Both the position numbers and the translations under genes were made by a program. A stretch of 34,317 nt of DNA from Methanosarcina sp. (GTDB lineage Archaea; Halobacteriota; Methanosarcinia; Methanosarcinales; Methanosarcinaceae): assembly GCA_013331265.1 (NCBI GenBank), contig DUGS01000155.1, forward strand, positions 26,094 through 60,410, written 5' to 3'. Positions within the stretch are counted from its first letter, which is position 1. Each line of letters opens with the position of its first letter. Below the pieces are notes generated by a model. That model was given only the letters and a program-made list of their open reading frames with translations, was not told the DNA's origin and searched no databases. Below are positions 17,181 to 24,938 of this stretch, in pieces.

Positions 17181-17202
17181 TTTTTATTGTATTCTTCATT
17201 GA

Positions 17203-17367
17203 TTACTGCTGCACGTCAATTATCCTGAGTGCATGTTCGGCAGTTTCAGGATCAAAATCATCGCTTTTCATCAGTTTTGCATTCACAGGGCAGACAGAAT
17301 AGCATATCCCCACGATGCACTATTCAGACTGAACCATTTTTTTGTTTTTCTTATCTGCCTTTGCCAT
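17203..17367 (-). pseudogene. Ferredoxin-like frame interrupted by an in-frame TAG (relic or pyrrolysine-containing)
   Basis: Read on the minus strand, an ATG at 17367 preceded by a strong GAGGTGA ribosome site opens a 54-codon frame ending at TAA. Codon 16 is TAG (17320-17322). The protein would read MAKADKKNKKMVQSE, the TAG residue, then CIVGICYSVCPVNAKLM and an acidic tail DDFDPETAEHALRI. The second part is clearly a bacterial-type ferredoxin half, but one cluster cysteine is missing: C-x4-C-x3-C in place of C-x2-C-x2-C-x3-C, explained by loss of one codon. Methanosarcina reads UAG as pyrrolysine, so readthrough is possible. The missing cysteine and short length favour a decaying gene. It was annotated as neither gene nor ORF by simple stop-to-stop reading. 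Confidence 0.55.
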
Positions 17368-17522
17368 TTAGAAGTCACCTCAAAAACTCCATAGAATTGC
17401 CAGACTACGGAAAAAAGACCACATGAGAAGCTGTAAAAGCGACACTGGCTGCAGATATAAAATGAAATTTATATTTGTTTTATGTATAATATATTTGAAT
17501 TTTTAAAGTACATGAAGATTTC

Positions 17523-17578
17523 GAAAGCCTGAACTGAAGATCAGGCCAACGAAAGAGTTTAGAAAGCCTGAACTGAAG
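17523..17578. repeat. 17-base direct repeat GAAAGCCTGAACTGAAG
   Basis: Two exact copies lie at 17523-17539 and 17562-17578, the second abutting the stop of the COG2426 gene. CCTGA...TCAGG (17528-17545) also forms a small hairpin that could end transcription on the minus strand. Likely a local duplication of the terminator region. Confidence 0.5.
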
Positions 17579-17579
17579 G

Positions 17580-18092
17580 TCATGCTCCGAAAATAAGCTC
17601 AACCAGGCCCAGGCCTGTCATGGTAACAGCAGTTACGATAATTCCTGCTATCATTACACCTGCAGCAATTGCCGGAAGAGAATGTCTGAATCGGATTCCG
17701 AAGACAAAAGCCGCTGCACAGCCTGACCATGCCCCTGTAGCTGGCAAAGGTATAGCAACAAAAATAATCAAAGCAAGGAGCCCATATTTCTCAAAACTCT
17801 CACTATGATTTTGACGGGTTCTTGAAAAGAGCCATGTAAAAAATTGATCGAACATCCGGTAACGGCGCAGATACACCGAAACAGGTTCAAGGAAAAGCAG
17901 GAGCGGCACCACAGGGATAAGGTTTCCAAGCACCGAAAGGAAATAAGCCTCAATAGGCCTCATTCCATAGATACCCATGGCAACAGGGATTGCCCCTCTC
18001 AATTCGGAAATCGGAAGAGACCCTATAACCAGAACTGCAAGCCAGTGGGGCACAGACGCCAGCATTTCTACCAGTAAGTTTTCGACGGACAT
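17580..18092 (-). CDS. COG2426 small membrane protein (Sm_multidrug_ex family)
   Basis: A 170-residue integral membrane protein of the family named 'small multi-drug export protein'. Family marks are VIGSLPISELRGAIPVAMGIYGM near the N-terminus (read as two adjoining pieces around the ELRGAIP core) and the later PLPATGAWSG motif. About four to five hydrophobic segments are visible: residues 17-40, 47-70, 107-135 and 140-168. The export function in the family name rests on little evidence, so the substrate is unknown. The start has only a weak ribosome site. It lies between the ferredoxin relic and rfcS, all on the minus strand, but the gaps suggest separate transcription. Confidence 0.8.
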   Translation of the reverse strand: MSVENLLVEMLASVPHWLAVLVIGSLPISELRGAIPVAMGIYGMRPIEAYFLSVLGNLIPVVPLLLFLEPVSVYLRRYRMFDQFFTWLFSRTRQNHSESFEKYGLLALIIFVAIPLPATGAWSGCAAAFVFGIRFRHSLPAIAAGVMIAGIIVTAVTMTGLGLVELIFGA

Positions 18093-18258
18093 AATGATCA
18101 GGAGTGATAGTTAGAATATTTTAAAAGAAAAAGGCTCGCTTCAGAAGACCTTTTTCATTTGCTTTTCGAATATCTGGGAATAGAAATTGAAATATCTGAT
18201 ATAAAAACTGCACGTGAAACTCGACTTTAGTGAAACTCGATATTAAGAATTCTGGAGT

Positions 18259-19263
18259 TCAGTTTTCTCTTGAGAGAGCAAAATGTGCAAGCAAGGCTTC
18301 CAGCTGGATTTTTTCGCTGGCTCCTTCAGTCAGTCTGAAGTCGGTCTCCCCGATAATATCCACAAGTTCGACAATATCCCTTTCCGAAAGCCCTAGGTCG
18401 AGAATCGTCAGGTTGTCCATTTCAGAAACTACCCTGTAGATCTGCCCTACGATATCCTCTCCGGAAAGCCCTTCTTCATAAAGCAGCCTGTTAAGCTCTT
18501 TTCTGGCAGCCCTGAAGTTTCCGCGCAGGGCAGTCTCGATAAGGTTCTTAATCTCCTCCGGGTTTGCGGTAGCCGTAGTCCTGTAAATATTTTCCCTGGA
18601 AATGGGCTTTTCTACATCAATGAAAGCTGCAGCCTGGAGAGAATTGACAGCTTTTCGCATATCTCCCTGAGCTACATAAATCAGGGCTTCATATCCGCCT
18701 TCTGTGATGGATAGCCCCTGGTCTTTAGCAATGTAGTCAAGACGTTCTCTGATGGCTTTATCGGAAAGCCGCCTGAACCTGTAGACTGCACATCTAGACT
18801 GTATAGGCTCAATAATCTTGGAGGAGTAGTTACATGAAAGGATAAAACGACAGTTGCTGCTGAATTTTTCCATGGTTCTGCGGAGTGCAGACTGAGCATC
18901 CGAGGTAAGGGCATCAGCTTCATCAAGGAAAATGATTTTGAAGGGGGCTCCTCCTATGGGAGCGGTTTTTGCAAAGTTTTTGATTTTATTTCTAACAATA
19001 TCAATACCTCTCTCATCGGAGGCGTTGAGTTCCGTAAAATTTTCTCGCCATAAATCTTCTCCGAAGATCTCCCTTGCTATTGAAACTGCAGAAGCCGTTT
19101 TCCCGACACCTGGAGGTCCGGAAAAGAGGAGGTGGGGAAGGTTTTTAGTTGCCACATAAGACATCAGGCGCTCAATTGTTTCATCCTGCCCTGCTACCTG
19201 ATTCAGCCTGACAGGCCTGTATTTTTCAATCCAGATCTCTTCTTTAATCGTAGAGTCCTCCAT
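18259..19263 (-). CDS. rfcS: Replication factor C small subunit
   Basis: A 334-residue AAA+ clamp-loader subunit that, with the large subunit, loads PCNA at primer ends. Walker A is SGPPGVGKTASAV, Walker B is IIFLDEADALT, sensor 1 is ILSCNYSSKI, and the SRC arginine-finger motif is IQSRCAVYRF. The C-terminal collar domain is present (about 230-334). The ATG at 19263 is preferred because AAGGTG lies nine bases upstream; a GTG at 19275 would add four residues. No intein is present, although archaeal rfcS genes often carry one. The large-subunit gene is not in the window. Confidence 0.96.
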   Translation of the reverse strand: MEDSTIKEEIWIEKYRPVRLNQVAGQDETIERLMSYVATKNLPHLLFSGPPGVGKTASAVSIAREIFGEDLWRENFTELNASDERGIDIVRNKIKNFAKTAPIGGAPFKIIFLDEADALTSDAQSALRRTMEKFSSNCRFILSCNYSSKIIEPIQSRCAVYRFRRLSDKAIRERLDYIAKDQGLSITEGGYEALIYVAQGDMRKAVNSLQAAAFIDVEKPISRENIYRTTATANPEEIKNLIETALRGNFRAARKELNRLLYEEGLSGEDIVGQIYRVVSEMDNLTILDLGLSERDIVELVDIIGETDFRLTEGASEKIQLEALLAHFALSREN

Positions 19264-19462
19264 TAATGCTTGCACCTTAATTAGAGAAGATAATATTTAA
19301 ACTTTCGAATGTTTGTGATGTTTCTGATACATCGACCACATTTCGAAAAAAGAATACATAAGAGAACGTTAGCCCGGATATATAATTTTGGACTTGCGGA
19401 TTTAAAAAAGAAATTTATCAGAGTGTGAAGGACTGATGCAGTCAAGCACTGAAAAAATATTA

Positions 19463-20008
19463 TCAGTCCAGGTATACCGTATGCAGAGTCTCATAAATAG
19501 GACCATCAGGGGTCAGAGTGCTTTTTTTAAGAAGAACTTTATTCACCTGCATACTGCCAAGCTCGATATTTTTTAATTCATTGAGGACGCTTATAAAAGC
19601 ACTTTTCTGGTCTTTATTCAAAAATTTTACCCTGGCAAGGGTAGCGTGAGCAGTAAATGCCCTTTCGTCCTCTTTAAACTTGAAAGGTTTCAGTAATGTC
19701 TCCACATCATCATGAAGAGTTTCGAAGTTTCCTGTTGCTCCAAGCCATAGGACTTTAGGATTTGAAGGCTTTGGGAAAACCCCGATACCCTCAACTTTTG
19801 CTTCGAATGGCTCACACATAATCGAATCAAGAGCCGCCGCAACTGGGGCAACCATTGATTCATTAATATCACCCAGAAACTTAAGAGTTATGTGAACAAT
19901 TTCAGGATTAACAAACTTCAGGTCAAACTCGGAAAACCTGCCCTGAATCTGGCGGATTTTCTCCCTGAAACTCGGGTCCAGTTCCACTGCAATGAATGTC
20001 CTGATCAA
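19463..20008 (-). CDS. thpR: RNA 2',3'-cyclic phosphodiesterase (ThpR/LigT)
   Basis: About 181 residues, a member of the 2H phosphoesterase superfamily. The two catalytic motifs are visible: HITLKFLG (about residue 44) and HATLARVKF (about residue 127). It opens with the typical IRTFIAVEL strand. The enzyme hydrolyses 2',3'-cyclic phosphate ends of RNA and was first known as a 2'-5' RNA ligase. The TTG at 20008 is chosen because GGTGA lies six bases upstream; a GTG at 20017 in frame would overlap that ribosome site. It is preceded by a long AT-rich spacer and followed by rfcS in the same direction at about 200 bases. Confidence 0.9.
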   Translation of the reverse strand: MIRTFIAVELDPSFREKIRQIQGRFSEFDLKFVNPEIVHITLKFLGDINESMVAPVAAALDSIMCEPFEAKVEGIGVFPKPSNPKVLWLGATGNFETLHDDVETLLKPFKFKEDERAFTAHATLARVKFLNKDQKSAFISVLNELKNIELGSMQVNKVLLKKSTLTPDGPIYETLHTVYLD

Positions 20009-20017
20009 AGCTTTCAC

Positions 20018-20441
20018 CGATATAAATTAGAAGGGAAAAACAGAAAAACGTTTCTATCGACCTGTGTTTTCTAAAGAAGCAGATTCAAAATGAAGGTCCT
20101 CTGGAAAATTGTAAACTTATATGAGAAGAACAATGCCTGGAAAATGAATGGAAAAAAAGTATCGGGAGTTAAGAATAAGATAATAGAGAAAAAAAGAAAA
20201 ATAGGATCAGCTACAGAACAATTATAATATATCAGATATTACACAAGAAAATAAACAGGCTTATTAAGTATGTAATTACCTTTATTGTTGACTCTAAGAA
20301 ATAATGTTAACCTATCGAAGTAACATTAGCCCAAAAAAATAATAATTAACTTAAAATTAAACACATATTATAAACAAACTTCAGAGCAAAACAGCAGGAC
20401 TGAAAATATGATTGCATAAAAATAAAAATGGGGTGAATGAC
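20018..20441. other. Divergent promoter region of thpR and dacZ
   Basis: A gene-free 424-base AT-rich spacer between divergent genes. ATTATAAA at 20367-20374 is a candidate TATA box for dacZ, with a predicted leader of about 45 bases ending in the GGGGTGA ribosome site. No riboswitch-like or long-palindrome structure was recognised. Confidence 0.45.
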
Positions 20442-21317
20442 ATGGACAGAGCACGTATAATTGCAGAAGCGGCAGCCCATATTTCCCAGGAGCTAGGTGC
20501 TGCCGCAATTATGGTCTCCGGAGATTTGAGTTTTGAGGGTATTGAAACGGGGGGGATTCCAGTTTATTATATATCCATGCGCCCGAAAAGCATAATAGAC
20601 CATCTTGTAGCAACCAGTAAAGATGGAAAAAGTCCTGCAAAAGAACTTGGTGACCAGCTCAATAGGGAAGCTGCGGGTAATGTTGACCACCTGCAACATG
20701 CCGTAGCCATAGAGTATTTGCTTGAGGGCCCTAGAAGCGGAATTGTGGTCGGTGTTGTTGAAACTCGCGGCTCCAGCTCTATCATAGTTCATAACCTTAA
20801 CGAAAACCCCCTTATAAAAGCGATGAAAGAATGCGAAGAGAGGGTCAGACCTGAAGTCATGAATGCAGTCCTGAAAGTTGCTTTTGATATCGCCCTCACA
20901 GGCAGGGAAGGAAAAAAAATTGGAGCTGCTTTTATTGTAGGTGACTCCGAAGAAGTCCTGAAACGTTCTCATCAGATAATTCTTAACCCATATGCGGGCC
21001 ATGAGGAAATCCACAGAAACATCCTTGACAGAAAAAACTGGGAATCTATAAAGGAATTTGCCCAGCTTGACGGAGTCTTTGTAATAGATGAGACGGGCCT
21101 GATCCATGCAGCAGGACGATACCTTGACGTGGACGGGAAAAATATTGATATTGAAAAAGGACTGGGAGGACGTCATGTCTCAGCAGCTGCAATTAGCAGG
21201 GATACGGTAGCAATTTCAGTTACAGTATCTGAGTCAGGCGGAGTCCTCAGAGTATACAAAGACGCGAAAGAAACCCTCTGTATGGAGTCCTTACAACCTG
21301 CGTCCAGATATATCTGA
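20442..21317 (+). CDS. dacZ: Diadenylate cyclase DacZ
   Basis: A 291-residue archaeal diadenylate cyclase that makes the second messenger c-di-AMP from two ATP. The N-terminal ~120 residues form a pyruvate-kinase-like or unknown regulatory part ([18 protein letters not shown]). The C-terminal DAC domain contains [12 protein letters not shown], the DG-x motif LDGVFVID (Asp210-Gly211) and the RH-x-S motif [13 protein letters not shown] (Arg244-His245), matching the DGA and RHT/S catalytic motifs. The ATG at 20442 has GGGGTGA just upstream; a TTG at 20412 in frame is a weaker alternative. A DUF1614 membrane gene follows after 187 bases. c-di-AMP controls osmolyte and potassium balance in other organisms; a similar role here is inferred. 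Confidence 0.93.
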   Translation: MDRARIIAEAAAHISQELGAAAIMVSGDLSFEGIETGGIPVYYISMRPKSIIDHLVATSKDGKSPAKELGDQLNREAAGNVDHLQHAVAIEYLLEGPRSGIVVGVVETRGSSSIIVHNLNENPLIKAMKECEERVRPEVMNAVLKVAFDIALTGREGKKIGAAFIVGDSEEVLKRSHQIILNPYAGHEEIHRNILDRKNWESIKEFAQLDGVFVIDETGLIHAAGRYLDVDGKNIDIEKGLGGRHVSAAAISRDTVAISVTVSESGGVLRVYKDAKETLCMESLQPASRYI

Positions 21318-21504
21318 ATCTGGAGTGCGGGGAAAATATTGTAACTGTCTATTTCCCTCTGTTTTTTAACTGCCTATATCCTGGAAAGCCGTAGAATAGA
21401 GTTCCCCGCACATATATGGAAACTTGAGTGCAAACAGATATTAATTAATAAAGAAAATGCACATAGCTCAATATGCAGAAAACCGGAGAACTGAGAGTGA
21501 GTCA

Positions 21505-22224
21505 ATGAGCAGACAGATTTTCTACATACCTTTCAGCCTGAAATTCCTGTTCTTATTGATACTCATAACGATCTTCGGACTTGGGTCTTTGTTTCTGGGA
21601 GTTATCGTTTCTGCCTTTATGAAAATCGGATTTTCCGCAGAAGACGCGCTATTAATCCTGTTCCTGTCTCTCATTGGGAGTGGAATCAACATCCCACTGA
21701 CAACTCTGAGATCTGACATTCCGGTTGTCAAGGACAGTTACATAAAGGTCTTTGGGATTGCCTACAGGATTCCTGTCCAACAGATAGTCAGGAATGAAAC
21801 TGTAATTGCCGTCAATGTTGGAGGGGCAGTTATTCCGATCTTGATTTCCACTTATCTTCTTATGCAATTCCCTTCTTCTTTCTATCTTGCAGGGGCAGGG
21901 GTGGCAATTGTTGCAGTTATAACACATTCTGTAGCAAGACCGATCAAAGGAGTAGGCATTGCAACTCCTGCTCTGGTCCCACCACTTACATCTGTTCTTG
22001 CTGCAGTCCTGCTTACCTCGGCTATCCATATCCCTGGCTGTCCTGCCGAAACATGCCGTGTAATTATTGCCTATACTGGAGGAGTGCTTGGGACTCTTAT
22101 AGGAGCTGACCTGCTTAATCTGAGAAAAATTAAGAACCTGGGGGCTCCCATTGCAAGCATAGGAGGAGCAGGTACCTTTGATGGAATTTTCTTAAGCGGA
22201 TTTATCGCCCTACTCCTGATATGA
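21505..22224 (+). CDS. DUF1614 family membrane protein
   Basis: A 239-residue polytopic membrane protein with about seven hydrophobic segments. Family-like features are SGINIPLTTLRSDIPV between the second and third segments, NVGGAVIPILISTYLL, and the glycine-rich end GAPIASIGGAGTFDGIFLSGF. This fits the DUF1614 family of archaeal and some bacterial membrane proteins, function unknown. The Met at 21505 is preferred because MSRQIFYIPF begins the conserved part; the frame is open 16 codons further to an ATG at 21457. It follows dacZ by 187 bases in the same direction. A link with c-di-AMP signalling is conceivable but unsupported. Confidence 0.75.
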   Translation: MSRQIFYIPFSLKFLFLLILITIFGLGSLFLGVIVSAFMKIGFSAEDALLILFLSLIGSGINIPLTTLRSDIPVVKDSYIKVFGIAYRIPVQQIVRNETVIAVNVGGAVIPILISTYLLMQFPSSFYLAGAGVAIVAVITHSVARPIKGVGIATPALVPPLTSVLAAVLLTSAIHIPGCPAETCRVIIAYTGGVLGTLIGADLLNLRKIKNLGAPIASIGGAGTFDGIFLSGFIALLLI

Positions 22225-23447
22225 AAAAGAGCAGACCCTGATTCTGGTTGATCTATTCCTGATCCTGAAAGGAAATTTTTAGTTAATCTCCCTTTATAGC
22301 GCTGGGCTGGGAAACGCCCTGTCATATTAGAAAGAAATAACCTGTAAACCCCCGCAATTAAGAGAGATAATATAATGAAAATGCTCCCAGGCAAGCTGTC
22401 TCAAAACTACTCTGGTTCTACAATTGTAGAAATGAGTCTCGAGTTTTGAGACAGCTTCTTCAGGTCGAAATATTTTAGTTGAAAAAAGATAAAATGTCAC
22501 AGGCATGACAATGAATAAAAGTTGGAAGAGATATCAAATATAAGTTTCCTTTATACTATAAGTTTCATTTATACTAACCTGATTTATTTTTAAGGATATA
22601 ATATTTGTTAAATATAAGTAATATAAAAATATAAATAGTACTGTGCAAATAAAGTAAGCAGGGGGAAAATTATATTGAACCATAAGTCAAAAATTTCTAT
22701 ATTAGTTTGTTTAATCAGCTAGATATGAAATAACTTACGAAGATATGAATTCAGTCTGGGTACTAATTTGAAGAGTGGCGGGGGCTAAAGAGAATTTAAA
22801 AGTTTATGGATGTATATGGTATTTAATTAAAAAAATTAAATAAAATAAATAAAAAAAGATTAAAATAAGTGATTATTAACTAAAATCCCTATCCAGTGCA
22901 TTCGAATTAACATATTTTACAAGAAAATTTATCGAAAAATATTAAATAGTATGGTATAATTATCGTATACCTCTCTTCAGTGCAGTACAAATCGATTAAA
23001 CCCAATATAAAAAAAGAAAAATAGAATTTGATTTCGGAAAACGTCTATTATATTCGGAAATATTCCATAATATCTCAGAAAAGTAATAAAAAATACAAAA
23101 TCAAAGAACTGCTCATTAAAAAACTTAGCCTTACAATAAATTTGGGATAAAAATAAAAAAATTTATAAAATAACAAAATATTATGAGTCATTAACATAAT
23201 AAAAAACGTAATATACGGGTTTAAAAATCATTCAGGTTTAGAATATTAAATGTAAATAAACATTATTCAATCCTGATAAACTGAAATTAAATCTTAATAA
23301 GCCTAAATTAACTCTAAAGACTTAATTTAACTAGAAAAATCAAATTAAACCCTAAAAAATCAAAAAATAAACCCCTAAAACCCTTAAATTGTACCCTAAG
23401 AAACCCTGAAACAAACTCTAAAAAACCTGGAAAGAATGGTGATAAAA
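22225..23447. other. Long AT-rich region without a recognisable gene
   Basis: About 1.2 kb with no supportable open frame. The left part holds the nested palindrome at 22393-22457 (listed separately). The middle (22560-23260) is very AT-rich with many stop codons in all frames. The right end (23300-23430) contains imperfect repeats of the type AACCCTAAA, for example AACCCTAAAAAA, ACCCCTAAAACCC and ACCCTAAG, just upstream of the DUF1699 gene. Promoter elements for that gene are probably here. Confidence 0.5.
22393..22457. repeat. Nested palindrome (16-bp terminal inverted repeat enclosing a 16-bp palindrome)
   Basis: The outer arms AAGCTGTCTCAAAACT (22393-22408) and AGTTTTGAGACAGCTT (22442-22457) are perfect reverse complements. 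Between them lies the perfect palindrome TTCTACAATTGTAGAA (22416-22431), almost concentric with the arms. It would form a 65-base near-continuous hairpin in DNA or RNA. It could be a tiny MITE, a solo end-pair of an IS, a terminator or a protein-binding site. No clear target-site duplication is seen. Confidence 0.6.
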
Positions 23448-23843
23448 ATGAAAATTAGAGTTGTAAGCTCAAAAGAAGAAATCGACACTTTAAGAATCAA
23501 TGAGGAAATTGTCCATCTCGCTTTCAGACCATCCAACAAGGACATTTTCAAACTCATTCTTAAGTGTCCAGAAGTAAAAGCGATCCACATCCCGAGTTCA
23601 TACAAGAGGACAATTTCCAGTTCTGCACAGATGTATCTTTCTATGCAGAATATTGCTCTGCTTGAAGGCGATGTGTGGGGACACAGAAAAGATATCAACG
23701 AATACTCCGAAGTTTCCCAGCATGTATTTGACCGCATAAAGGAACTAAAAGAAGAAGGGCTTTCCGATGAGGATACTATCGAAAAACTTGTAAGGGAAAC
23801 AAGACTTAGCCCGGATTTTGTGAACTTTATTATATCAAACTAA
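23448..23843 (+). CDS. DUF1699 family protein
   Basis: A 131-residue soluble protein of the DUF1699 family, found mainly in Methanosarcinales. It opens MKIRVVSSKEEIDTL, has a central ECPEVKAIHIPSS-like segment (KCPEVKAIHIPSSYKRTIS) and ends with a short helical, winged-helix-like stretch (LSDEDTIEKLVRETRLSPDF). No catalytic residues are evident; the last helices could bind nucleic acid, but this is a guess. The ATG at 23448 has GGTGAT six bases upstream, better than the ATG at 23436. Gene-poor AT-rich spacers lie on both sides, so it is transcribed alone, with a terminator-like hairpin downstream. Confidence 0.75.
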   Translation: MKIRVVSSKEEIDTLRINEEIVHLAFRPSNKDIFKLILKCPEVKAIHIPSSYKRTISSSAQMYLSMQNIALLEGDVWGHRKDINEYSEVSQHVFDRIKELKEEGLSDEDTIEKLVRETRLSPDFVNFIISN

Positions 23844-23860
23844 AGTAGAATTTTAAATTA

Positions 23861-23890
23861 GCCGGTCAAAATCCTGATCGGCCCTTATTT
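23861..23890 (+). terminator. Terminator hairpin of the DUF1699 gene
   Basis: GCCGGTCA (23861-23868) pairs with TGATCGGC (23875-23882) with one G-U pair around an AAATCC loop. The following CCTTATTT is moderately T-rich. It starts 17 bases past the stop codon. Confidence 0.55.
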
Positions 23891-23999
23891 ACCTGTGGAA
23901 TTTTTTACTTAAACTTTTTTTTAGATATCAGGCGCGTGCCCTTAAATAAACTTCATAAGTATTATATCTATTGAGCGATATTTATTAAAAAAGATGTTT

Positions 24000-24035
24000 T
24001 ATAAACTGGTGAATTTTCTATAAACTGGTGAATTT
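24000..24035. repeat. Tandem repeat TATAAACTGGTGAATTT x2
   Basis: Two identical 17-base units at 24000-24016 and 24019-24035, period 19, lie in the spacer. Function unknown; it is probably replication slippage, though a paired protein-binding site cannot be excluded. Confidence 0.5.
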
Positions 24036-24383
24036 AAGACTTTCAGCCGCCAGTAAGTTTTAAAAAAAATTATCCTTACAGGAGCCCTACAGAAAAAATA
24101 TTTATCATATTGGGTTTACCATGTATCTGGGCGTTATAACATTAGAATATTATTGTGTCCGTTTTGCCTTAAAATTACAATAATACAATCATCTTACCTT
24201 TAAACTGTACCTTAACATATACTCTTACTCATTCCACCGACTTACTCTTATATCATATTTCATATCACCTGCGCGCAAACACCTGTGATCTGAAAGAAAA
24301 AATAAATAAAATTATAAAATTAACCTGCATAAAATTGGTATTATTTAATTAAAAAATTGAGTAAAATAGAGAAAAACAGGAGA

Positions 24384-24938
24384 ATGGATGTAGTGACCGA
24401 ATTCGAACGTGTGCTTGTGAACTCATTTAATGCATACATTGAGGAAAAAGGCATAAGAGCCATCTCCTACCGGCTTAAGCAGCACAGGTTTACTTCCCAG
24501 TTCCTTGACGTGCTTGTAGATTCTCTTGACCCTGACCTTTATCTGGGGATAGAATGCAAAAGTATCTCCGTGGAGAAAGGAGCGAATGCACTTTATTTTA
24601 CCCAGCATTTTACAGTGGATAAAAAGGGAGTGCATCAAATAGAAAGAATTTCAGACTATCTGAATAAATCAGGAAGAAGAGGATTCCTGGCGGTGGAACT
24701 TCGCCTCGGGATGGGCCATGAAAGAGAAGCATATATGATCCCCTGGGAAGACCTGGAGAAGAGCTATCATTCAGAGAGTCTCAAACTCACAGTACAGGAA
24801 ATTCGAGACTTTCCAGAAATAAAAAGGGATGGGAAAGGTTACATAATAAACCCGAAAGAATGGGGAAGAAGAAATCACTGGGAAAAAGATGATATTAAAC
24901 TGAATCTAGCAGATAATCTCGGAGAAACTAATGACTGA
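24384..24938 (+). CDS. PD-(D/E)XK nuclease, Holliday-junction-resolvase-like
   Basis: About 184 residues with the restriction-endonuclease-like core: an N-terminal helix TEFERVLVNSFNAYIEE (catalytic-type Glu), then FLDVLVDS (Asp) and LGIECKS (Glu-x-Lys), in the order and spacing of Hjc-type resolvases. It is longer than classical Hjc by about 50 C-terminal residues. The strand arrangement and the ECK motif support DNA cleavage; the exact substrate is unknown. ATG at 24384 is taken, but AGGAGA directly precedes it, and a GTG at 24393 with better spacing may be the true start. Its stop overlaps the start of the GAN gene by 8 bases, so the two products are translationally coupled and may cooperate in repair or fork processing. 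Confidence 0.75.
   Translation: MDVVTEFERVLVNSFNAYIEEKGIRAISYRLKQHRFTSQFLDVLVDSLDPDLYLGIECKSISVEKGANALYFTQHFTVDKKGVHQIERISDYLNKSGRRGFLAVELRLGMGHEREAYMIPWEDLEKSYHSESLKLTVQEIRDFPEIKRDGKGYIINPKEWGRRNHWEKDDIKLNLADNLGETND

Larger units (their letters stand above)
23844..24383. other. AT-rich spacer with terminator and tandem repeat
   Basis: A gene-free 540-base region. It begins with a terminator-like hairpin at 23861-23882. A 17-base tandem repeat lies at 24000-24035. The remainder has scattered A/T runs, with no clear promoter for the nuclease gene that follows. Confidence 0.45.

Noticed and set aside
20493-21176. 227-codon minus-strand frame opposite dacZ
   Set aside because: Shadow of the DacZ frame, which carries clear catalytic motifs.
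22560-23260. Possible CRISPR leader or array in the AT-rich desert
   Set aside because: No regularly spaced identical repeats of 25-40 bases are present, only A/T-rich runs.
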